Assembly (NCBI GenBank): GCA_023458595.1 | Contig: JAEWYT010000014.1 | Coordinates: 1 to 11,495 of the forward strand | Reading direction: 5' to 3' | Origin: Pseudomonadota bacterium | GTDB lineage: Bacteria; Pseudomonadota; Alphaproteobacteria; Rhizobiales; Tepidamorphaceae | DNA length: 11,495 nucleotides | Shown here: one piece after another, positions 6,657-11,495 of the stretch | Layout of the letters: each line of letters opens with the position of its first letter | Numbering within the stretch: position 1 is the first letter of the stretch | Notes under the pieces: model-generated | Databases searched by the model: none | Told to the model about the DNA's origin: nothing | What the model saw: only the letters and a program-made list of their open reading frames with translations | Position numbers and translations under genes: made by a program

Positions 6657-8198
6657 ATGATATTTTCGTCGTACGAATTCATTGTGTTTCTGCTCTGCGT
6701 GATTGCTATATTTTATGCCATAAATTACTTTAACCCCCGATTTGGCCGAACTTTTCTGGTGGCTTCTTCCTTATTCTTTTATGGATATTGGAATCCAGAT
6801 TACCTGTTTCTTATTTGTGGATCCATTCTGTTTAATAATATCTTTGGTCGACTCATTCTAAGCACGCGATACAAGCGGCCGACGCTACTGTTCGGCGTGG
6901 CGGTAAACCTGACCCTCATCGCCTGGTTCAAATACAGCGGCTTCCTGGCGGAATCGATCAACGCCGCAATCGGCGCCGGGCTCCCGGTTCCCTCCGTCGT
7001 CCTGCCGCTGGCAATCTCGTTCTTCACATTCCAGCAGATCGCCTACCTGGTGGACGCCTCGCGCGGGGAGAGCACATCGGGGAACTTCATCGACTACGCG
7101 CTGTTCGTGACCTTCTTTCCGCAGCTCATCGCCGGACCGATCGTCCACCACAAGGAGATGATGCCGCAGTTCTTCCGGCCCGGGAGCATGAACCCGCGCT
7201 GGCTCAACCTGGCGGTCGGACTGACGATCTTCACGCTCGGCCTGTTCAAGAAGGTGATCATCGCCGATTCCATGGCGCCCTATGCGGACGCCCTGTTCCA
7301 GTCATCGGATTCGGGTGGCGATCCCGGATTCATCCAGGCCTGGCTCGGCGTGTTCGCCTACGCCTTCCAGATCTATTTCGACTTTTCCGGCTATTCCGAC
7401 ATGGCGGTGGGGATCGCGCGCATGTTCGGCATCCGCCTGCCGATCAACTTCAACTCCCCCTACAAGTCGGCGAGCATCATCGAGTTCTGGCGGCGATGGC
7501 ACATCACCCTGTCGCGGTTTCTCAGGGACTATCTGTACATCCCTCTCGGCGGCAACCGGCGCGGCAAGCAACAGCGCTACGTGAATCTCACGATCACCAT
7601 GCTGCTCGGCGGCCTCTGGCACGGCGCGGGCTGGACCTTCGTCGTCTGGGGCGGACTGCACGGCGCCTTCCTGTGCATCAATCACGGCTGGCGCGCGCTG
7701 GCGAGGCGCAACGCGATGCTGTCGGAGGCGACGGCGACCAAGACGTGGCGGGCGTTCAGCATCGGCCTGACGCTGTTCGCGGTTCTCGTCGCATGGGTCT
7801 TCTTCCGCTCCACGACGTTTTCCGGCGCGACGCGCGTGCTCAGAGGCATGGCCGGGATGAACGGACCGGGTACGGCCCGCGGGCCCGCGGAATGGCTGAC
7901 GCTCGGTGCACCGGCGTCCTTGCTGGAGAGTATCGGGATCCCGCAGACGCTCGTGTACGACTTCGGCGTATTCGAACAGGCAGTCCTCGTGATCGCGCTT
8001 CTGGTCGTCGTGTTTTCGCTGCCCAACACGCTCGAGTTCATGGCCAGGTACCGGCCGACCGTGGAGCCGATCCGCGCGCGCGCCTCCAGGATATCATGGC
8101 GGCCGACCCTTCGATGGGCTCTGGCCATCACAGCGGTGCTGATGATTTCCGTGCTCGGGATGTCGAAGGTCAGCCCTTTCCTGTACTTTCAGTTCTAG
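6657..8198 (+). CDS. MBOAT-family membrane O-acyltransferase, AlgI-like
   Basis: A 513-residue polytopic inner-membrane protein with many hydrophobic segments. It belongs to the AlgI/PatA/DltB branch of the MBOAT family, which passes acyl (usually acetyl) groups across the membrane for transfer to an exported polysaccharide or cell-wall polymer. Visible landmarks are the N-terminal SSLFFYGYWNPDYL (38-51), SFFTFQQIAYLVD (121-133), PQLIAGPIVH (155-164), the conserved block INFNSPYKS with EFWRRWHITLSRFLRDYLYIPLGGNRRG (263-303) including His282, then LLGGLWHGAGWTFVVWGGLHG (316-336) with His322, which corresponds to the invariant MBOAT histidine, and a FLYFQF tail typical of the branch. The length is usual. 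Start: ATG at 6657 with a weak GAGAG about eight bases upstream. The first 65 codons are about 35% GC and rich in A/T-ending codons, unlike the remainder. The next gene starts one base after the stop and is the likely partner. The acceptor polymer cannot be told from the window. Confidence 0.93.
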   Translation: MIFSSYEFIVFLLCVIAIFYAINYFNPRFGRTFLVASSLFFYGYWNPDYLFLICGSILFNNIFGRLILSTRYKRPTLLFGVAVNLTLIAWFKYSGFLAESINAAIGAGLPVPSVVLPLAISFFTFQQIAYLVDASRGESTSGNFIDYALFVTFFPQLIAGPIVHHKEMMPQFFRPGSMNPRWLNLAVGLTIFTLGLFKKVIIADSMAPYADALFQSSDSGGDPGFIQAWLGVFAYAFQIYFDFSGYSDMAVGIARMFGIRLPINFNSPYKSASIIEFWRRWHITLSRFLRDYLYIPLGGNRRGKQQRYVNLTITMLLGGLWHGAGWTFVVWGGLHGAFLCINHGWRALARRNAMLSEATATKTWRAFSIGLTLFAVLVAWVFFRSTTFSGATRVLRGMAGMNGPGTARGPAEWLTLGAPASLLESIGIPQTLVYDFGVFEQAVLVIALLVVVFSLPNTLEFMARYRPTVEPIRARASRISWRPTLRWALAITAVLMISVLGMSKVSPFLYFQF

Positions 8199-8199
8199 T

Positions 8200-9408
8200 A
8201 TGCGCGCACGCCAGTACACGACCGCGGTTCTGTTCATGACCGTCACGCTCGCCGCGACGATCGCCGCGGCGAACTGGTGGATCGACCCCTTCGCGATCTG
8301 GCACCCCGAACGCGGCAGCCAGCCGGTGGACCGCGGGCACGGCCGGATGACCAAGATCCACTGGATCGCATCCGCCGACGCCGACCTCCTGGTGCTGGGA
8401 AACTCGCATGCCAACGGCGGCTTCTCGGCGGCGTCCTTCAAGAGGCTCGGTCTGGCGAAACGCCCGTTCAACGGCTCCTACCCGGGCGCGCAGATCTATT
8501 CGATGCGCCGCTCATTCCAGCACTATGCGCAAGTATCGAAGCTCAAGACGGCCGTCGTGGTTCTCGATATCCTCAATTTCTTCGACGAAAGGACGGCAGT
8601 CGGGGGGTTCGAGGAGGACCGTCTGGCGGTAACCGCCGATGGCGACCGCAATCGCCTCTGGTGGCTCGGCGACGCAGTCCGCACGACACTCACCTGGTCC
8701 GCGATCGGTTCGAGCTTCGAAGCCGTCAGCGCGCCGCCTCGCAGGAACAATCCCAAGAACGGATTTCGCCCGTGCACGCCGGCTGCGGTCCCTCACGAGG
8801 CGAAATCCGTGATCGCCATGCTTCCGGCCCGCTACAAGCGTTTCCGGGACAACACCTTCCTGGATGAAACCGGGGAATCCGACTGGCAGGCGGAAGTCGC
8901 GCGCCTGTTCGAGACCGCCAGGAAGCATCACATCAAGCTCTACGTCGTCATCCCACCCGCCCATGTGGCCTACTACATAGCGCTCGAAGAGACCGGATAC
9001 TGGGAAGAGTACCTGACGCTCGTCCGCAAACTGTCGGAACTGGCGAGCGAGGCTGGCGGCGATATCGAAGTGTTCGATTTCACCGGATTCACGAAGATTC
9101 AGACCGAGGATCTTCTTTCCGCCCCCACATCCACCTACTGGGCGGACACAGATCACTTTCAATGCCATACCGGCGACATCATCGTCGCGCGGCTTGCCGG
9201 CAAGCTCGAGAAGTTCCCCGGCTTCGGCCGGCGCGTCGTGCCGGAACAGGCCGAAGCCCACACCGCCCGGATCGAAACGGAGAAAGCAGCGTGGATCGCG
9301 GTGAACCCGGAAGCCTACTGCGCCTACCGGGCAAGACTGTCACGCGCCGCGCCGTCTGTCGGTTGCCCGGATGCCGTTCGCTCCGGGAAAGACGCCACCG
9401 GATCCTAA
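8200..9408 (+). CDS. Membrane-anchored SGNH-hydrolase-like protein, probable MBOAT acyl-transfer partner
   Basis: A 402-residue protein with one N-terminal hydrophobic segment (about 8-25) and a large, probably periplasmic, domain. LLVLGNSHANGG (63-74) resembles the SGNH nucleophile block, with Ser69 as the candidate nucleophile but Asn in place of the usual Asp before it. YWADTDHFQCHTG (313-325) gives the closing Asp-x-x-His pair, Asp316 and His319. AVVVLDILNFFDE (118-130) and IKLYVVIPPAHVAYY (245-259) fit the core strands of the fold. An extra tail of about 80 residues follows the His motif. Proteins of this kind (AlgJ/AlgX, PatB and DltD are the described relatives in role) take the acyl group delivered by an MBOAT protein and place it on the glycan. 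The gene starts one base after the MBOAT stop with no evident ribosome binding site, so coupled translation is likely. I recognise the fold and context, not a named gene. Confidence 0.8.
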   Translation: MRARQYTTAVLFMTVTLAATIAAANWWIDPFAIWHPERGSQPVDRGHGRMTKIHWIASADADLLVLGNSHANGGFSAASFKRLGLAKRPFNGSYPGAQIYSMRRSFQHYAQVSKLKTAVVVLDILNFFDERTAVGGFEEDRLAVTADGDRNRLWWLGDAVRTTLTWSAIGSSFEAVSAPPRRNNPKNGFRPCTPAAVPHEAKSVIAMLPARYKRFRDNTFLDETGESDWQAEVARLFETARKHHIKLYVVIPPAHVAYYIALEETGYWEEYLTLVRKLSELASEAGGDIEVFDFTGFTKIQTEDLLSAPTSTYWADTDHFQCHTGDIIVARLAGKLEKFPGFGRRVVPEQAEAHTARIETEKAAWIAVNPEAYCAYRARLSRAAPSVGCPDAVRSGKDATGS

Positions 9409-9716
9409 CGACGATATTCCGCCTCTCGCGGGCGCTTTCCGCGCGCCGGTCCGGATCTGGCCGGACAAGTTCCGGGCCGCCTCCGTGTTCGCCAGCACGA
9501 GGAAGTTGCCCTAGGTGGCGATCCCCGGCGCGGCTCAACGCAGCGCATTCGATCCAAGCGTCGTCATTGTTCGGTTCTCGCGTCGGGTTTTGCTCGGATA
9601 TCCGCCGGGTTTCCCGCAGGTGACAATCGACGCGAAATGAAACGGCCCGGTTTCAGCCGCTAAAGGCGGGTTGCGGGGACCAAAACGGGCGGCTATATAG
9701 CGGGCCACCAGCGGTA
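9409..9716. other. Intergenic spacer before tRNA-Pro
   Basis: This stretch of 308 bases separates the SGNH-like gene from the tRNA. It contains a short inverted repeat at 9449-9466 (GTCCGG / CCGGAC) with no T run after it, another at 9638-9655 (TGAAAC / GTTTCA), and the tRNA promoter at its right end. I see no supported gene. Confidence 0.6.
9671..9699 (+). promoter_or_regulatory. Promoter of tRNA-Pro
   Basis: TTGCGG at 9671-9676 and TATATA at 9694-9699 are separated by exactly 17 bases. The -10 box ends 17 bases before the mature tRNA 5' end, as expected for a single tRNA transcript with a short leader. Confidence 0.7.
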
Positions 9717-9793
9717 CGGAGTGTAGCGCAGCCTGGTAGCGCACCTCGTTCGGGACGAGGGGGTCGCAGGTTCAAATCCTGCCACTCCGACCA
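9717..9793 (+). tRNA. tRNA-Pro (anticodon CGG)
   Basis: A full cloverleaf of 77 bases. The acceptor stem CGGAGTG (9717-9723) pairs with CACTCCG (9783-9789), followed by discriminator A and an encoded CCA (9791-9793). The anticodon stem CCTCG/CGAGG holds the loop TTCGGGA with anticodon CGG at 9751-9753, reading proline codon CCG. The T arm is GCAGG-TTCAAAT-CCTGC. The 3' half is the probable attachment site of the adjacent integrase: tyrosine recombinases often use tRNA 3' ends and restore the gene on integration, which fits the intact structure here. Confidence 0.97.
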
Positions 9794-9827
9794 ATTAAAC
9801 CAATAACTTACAAATGCGCCTCCCAAA

Positions 9828-10952
9828 CTACGGCAATGAAACACGTTGCCGCCTCCCTGCTCTGCCGCTTGTGAACGCGTCGTCAACCTCGGCCTGATGG
9901 TCGGGATGATGGTGTCCGTACGTGTCTTCAAGCGTTTCGAGGGTCATCCCGAGATAACCAGCGGCCTGCCATTTGTCCGTGCCGGCCTGCATGAGCCAAG
10001 TGGCTGCGGTGTGCCGCAGAGTGTGGCGAACGATACCCGCGGCCTCTTCGCCGAGTGTATCGTTGACGAGATTGCGGAACGCCCTCTTTGGATCGGCAGG
10101 TCTCCCTTGGTACTCGACAACGTATTTTGCGCCCATGCGCCGCCACCTGCGCATGTGAGCGAGGAGGCGACTGGGAAGGCGAACCGGCGGCGCCCGTTTA
10201 TTCGACGCGACGTTCTCACCGTCAGCGGCCCGATAGAAGACGCCGGCATCAAGATCGATGTAGGGGCGCCCCTCTTCGCGTTCGAATGAGGCTTGCCAGA
10301 TGCGCGCCGATCGACTGCCGGTGTAGGTAGCGACAAGAATGAACCGCGCGACATGTAGGGTGGCTCTCTTCTTTGTCGGCACTCCTCGCTGGACTTCTCG
10401 CTTCCGGTAGGCTGCCCATAACAGTTTCGCGATTGCGCCACGTTCGAGGTGGCGCACCCTGCCTTTCGACTTTGGTGGCAGCGTCACAGTCACCGCTTGG
10501 CGCGTCACATTGTCCGCTATCGCCATTCGGCATGCTGCTCGCAAGTCCTCCAACTCGCGTCGCGCCATGGATTGCAATCTTCTGTGCGCCGCATACGCCT
10601 TGCAGGTGGCCGTGGTGATGTCGTCAAGGGTCTTCGTCCCCCAAAAATTCAACAGCGCCTCTATACGTGCGGCCAGCTCTTTGAGGCGACGGATCGTGTC
10701 TTGCTTTACCGATACGTAGTGCGCCAGAATCTCGGCAATGGTTACTTCGCGAGCGTTCCGGTTCCTTGCTTTGGGTTCCTCGATAAAGCGCTTCGCGATG
10801 TGCTCGGAGAGCGCTGCCTGAGCTGCCTCAACATCAGATGCGCCGCAGCCAGTGCTGTATTGCTTTCCTCCATCGAGGATGATCCAGACGGCATGCCTGT
10901 CCTTGCCTGCCGGTCGGAGCCAGAGTCTTGCTGGTTTGCGGGTACGAGGCAT
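9828..10952 (-). CDS. Tyrosine recombinase / integrase
   Basis: A 374-residue site-specific recombinase. The N-terminal part (1-65) carries the WLRPAGKDRHAVWIILDGG opening seen in alphaproteobacterial island integrases; about 70-165 is the core-binding SAM-like helical domain, and about 168-355 the catalytic domain. Catalytic residues: Arg214 in TYTGSRSARIW, a candidate beta-hairpin Lys252, His310 and Arg313 in HTLRHTAATWLMQAG, and nucleophile Tyr345 in LEDTYGHHHPDH. The usual second His position reads G in AAGYLGM, a variation I know from this subfamily. The start is ATG at 10952 with GAGGAG eleven bases upstream. The stop lies 34 bases from the tRNA-Pro end, so the gene points at its likely attachment site. 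Its first 70 codons overlap, in another frame, the end of the excisionase-like gene. All active-site residues are intact, so it is probably functional. Confidence 0.95.
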   Translation of the reverse strand: MPRTRKPARLWLRPAGKDRHAVWIILDGGKQYSTGCGASDVEAAQAALSEHIAKRFIEEPKARNRNAREVTIAEILAHYVSVKQDTIRRLKELAARIEALLNFWGTKTLDDITTATCKAYAAHRRLQSMARRELEDLRAACRMAIADNVTRQAVTVTLPPKSKGRVRHLERGAIAKLLWAAYRKREVQRGVPTKKRATLHVARFILVATYTGSRSARIWQASFEREEGRPYIDLDAGVFYRAADGENVASNKRAPPVRLPSRLLAHMRRWRRMGAKYVVEYQGRPADPKRAFRNLVNDTLGEEAAGIVRHTLRHTAATWLMQAGTDKWQAAGYLGMTLETLEDTYGHHHPDHQAEVDDAFTSGRAGRRQRVSLP

Positions 10953-11149
10953 CGGCTTTTCATCTCCTCAATCGCAGCCAAAGTCGTGAAGTCCTTTCCG
11001 GCGATCCGCATGACAGTCAACCGCCCTCGCCGGGCCTCGCGGCGCAATCCACTGACGGTCATCCCACCCGACGGGAAAGCCAGCGGGAGAATGTCCGAGA
11101 GTCGAATGGGGGTGTTTGGCCCCACGTTGTCGTTGGCAGCCGGCATCAT
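10742..11149 (-). CDS. Small excisionase-like DNA-binding protein gene overlapping the integrase
   Basis: A 135-residue protein. Residues 15-65 (IRLSDILPLAFPSGGMTVSGLRREARR, then GKDFTTLAAIEEMKSRC, written here in two parts) resemble the small winged-helix/MerR-like excisionase proteins that sit just upstream of integrases in rhizobial islands: an HTH, then a basic stretch, then a TTLAAIEEM helix. The C-terminal half (88-121: SGSSSMEESNTALAAAHLM followed by a K/R/Ser/Thr-rich end) is also, as I recall, typical of these proteins. That half lies entirely within the integrase gene in a different frame. Start: ATG at 11149 (a second ATG follows) with GAGGGG five bases upstream. The expected role is to bend DNA at the attachment site to favour excision and/or to control int. 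The function is inferred from family resemblance and position. Confidence 0.75.
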   Translation of the reverse strand: MMPAANDNVGPNTPIRLSDILPLAFPSGGMTVSGLRREARRGRLTVMRIAGKDFTTLAAIEEMKSRCLVPANQQDSGSDRQARTGMPSGSSSMEESNTALAAAHLMLRQLRQRSPSTSRSALSRNPKQGTGTLAK

Positions 11150-11154
11150 CGTTG

Positions 11155-11160
11155 CCCCTC
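11155..11160 (-). promoter_or_regulatory. Ribosome binding site of the excisionase-like gene
   Basis: GAGGGG on the minus strand lies five bases before the first ATG (11149) and eight before the second (11146); either start would work. Confidence 0.55.
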
Positions 11161-11285
11161 AATCGTGGGCTGAACCCATGCAGATCAATGCCTGATGGAA
11201 TCGCGGCACGAGGTCGCGCAATTTTGTGGTCGGCCTGATCAATAGCGGGCGGAAATCGCAACGCGGACCATCAGCCCCTCTCCTC

Positions 11286-11370
11286 TCATTCAAACTGGGT
11301 TTCACTCTCCAGGTTCGTCCTCTTTTCCTCTAGTTCCGGAGTCGCCGGGGCGTTGTCGTTGGCCGCCGGC
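11286..11370 (-). pseudogene. Possible 3' remnant of a minus-strand gene cut by the insertion sequence
   Basis: Read leftwards from the insertion-sequence edge there is an open frame of 27 codons, PAANDNAPATPELEEKR then TNLESETQFE, ending in TGA at 11286-11288. Such AANDN-containing hydrophilic segments are common in alphaproteobacterial proteins, and the frame is open right up to the IS boundary, which suggests the end of an interrupted gene. It is too short to identify and may be chance. The rest of 11161-11285 shows nothing I can support beyond the presumed promoter region of the excisionase-like gene. Confidence 0.3.
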
Positions 11371-11416
11371 TGACGTTGCCCCCTGAAGTGCCTCGGTTTG
11401 AACTGGACTCCGTCAG

Positions 11417-11422
11417 AAGGAG
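11417..11422 (+). promoter_or_regulatory. Ribosome binding site of IS3 orfA
   Basis: AAGGAG six bases before the ATG at 11429 fixes the start of the transposase fragment. Confidence 0.75.
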
Positions 11423-11428
11423 ACGGAG

Positions 11429-11495
11429 ATGAAGAAGAACCGATACAGTGAGGGTCAGATCATTGCGGTGCTGAAGGAGCACCAGGCAGGGATTC
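11429..11495 (+). CDS. IS3-family transposase OrfA, N-terminal fragment (cut by window end)
   Basis: The first 22 codons read MKKNRYSEGQ IIAVLKEHQAGI (shown in two parts), the usual opening of the helix-turn-helix protein OrfA of IS3-family elements, which is normally about 90-100 residues and is joined to OrfB by frameshifting to make the active transposase. A strong AAGGAG (11417-11422) lies six bases before the ATG. The gene is cut by the end of the window, so integrity cannot be judged. Confidence 0.85.
   Translation, partial: MKKNRYSEGQIIAVLKEHQAGI

Larger units (their letters stand above)
11125..11370. repeat. Imperfect 20-bp direct repeat flanking the region upstream of the excisionase-like gene
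   Basis: CGTTGTCGTTGGCAGCCGGC at 11125-11144 recurs with one mismatch at 11351-11370 (A to C at the fourteenth base). On the minus strand both encode Pro-Ala-Ala-Asn-Asp-Asn in frame: once at the start of the excisionase-like protein, once in the open stretch next to the insertion sequence. The second copy ends exactly where the insertion sequence appears to begin. Confidence 0.6.
9794..11495. mobile_element. Left end of a tRNA-Pro-associated genomic island or prophage-like element
   Basis: Starting right after the tRNA there is a tyrosine recombinase gene, an excisionase-like gene and then an insertion sequence, in DNA less GC-rich than the backbone. This is the usual layout of an integrated element beginning at a tRNA 3' end. 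The far end and the matching attachment repeat are outside the window, and no cargo genes are visible. Confidence 0.65.
11371..11495 (+). mobile_element. Left end of an IS3-family insertion sequence (continues past the window)
   Basis: The boundary is placed at TGACGTTGCCCCCTGAAGTG (from 11371), which has the TGA opening and C-rich stretch common in IS3-family left inverted repeats and lies 58 bases before the start of an IS3-type orfA. The right end and target duplication are outside the window, so the exact edge is inferred. Confidence 0.6.

Noticed and set aside
9410..9510. Minus-strand open stretch reading GNFLVLANTEAARNLSGQI, loosely like a chemotaxis-receptor signalling segment
   Set aside because: It is about 33 codons with a stop just upstream and no start; the resemblance is too short to separate from chance in GC-rich DNA.
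9653..9931. Minus-strand 92-codon frame containing WQDLNLRPPRPERGALPGCATLR-type sequence
   Set aside because: This is the well-known false peptide from the reverse strand of the tRNA-Pro gene; the frame crosses the tRNA and has no support of its own.

Overview
The window looks like the chromosome of a high-GC alphaproteobacterium, probably of the Rhizobiales/Hyphomicrobiales. This rests on strong G/C third positions, REC-cyclase and multi-PAS kinase gene styles common in that group, and an integrase with its small upstream partner typical of rhizobial islands. The species cannot be named from the sequence. Positions 1-9793 read as ordinary backbone. From about 9794 onward the DNA is less GC-rich and looks like the edge of an integrated element.

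Left part (1-6372), all on the minus strand. A PLP-dependent O-acetylhomoserine sulfhydrylase (metY-type, methionine/homocysteine synthesis) is preceded by a roughly 150-base leader containing a strong hairpin and a set of competing CGAAAC/GTTTCG stems. Upstream of it lies a tightly overlapped three-gene signalling operon, transcribed in this order: receiver-adenylate cyclase, hybrid histidine kinase with four PAS-like domains and its own receiver, and an OmpR-type response regulator. The genes overlap by 4 bp (ATGA) and 7 bp. One kinase therefore sits beside three receiver domains, with two possible outputs: cAMP synthesis and transcription. The kinase N-terminus carries an 18-residue Glu-Thr-Ile/Phe repeat encoded by six 9-bp tandem units.

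Middle part (6373-9408). A 284-bp divergent intergenic region leads to a plus-strand pair: an AlgI-like MBOAT O-acyltransferase and, one base after its stop codon, a membrane-anchored SGNH-like protein. Such pairs usually move acyl groups across the inner membrane onto an exported glycan; the substrate is not evident here. The first 200 bases of the MBOAT gene are strikingly AT-rich compared with the rest of it.

Right part (9409-11495). A 308-bp spacer with a good promoter precedes a tRNA-Pro(CGG) gene. Thirty-four bases past the tRNA lies a minus-strand tyrosine recombinase, and upstream of that a small excisionase-like protein gene that overlaps the integrase gene by 211 bp in a different frame. 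This is the classic layout of a tRNA-targeted genomic island border. The left end of an IS3-family insertion sequence (start of its orfA) runs off the window end and appears to have landed in or next to a short minus-strand reading frame. No island cargo genes are visible.

I see no rRNA, CRISPR array or recognisable defence system. The most interesting points are the integrase/excisionase dual-coding overlap, the repeat-bearing kinase in a one-kinase/three-receiver cAMP operon, the AT-rich head of the MBOAT gene, and the possible attenuator in the metY leader.
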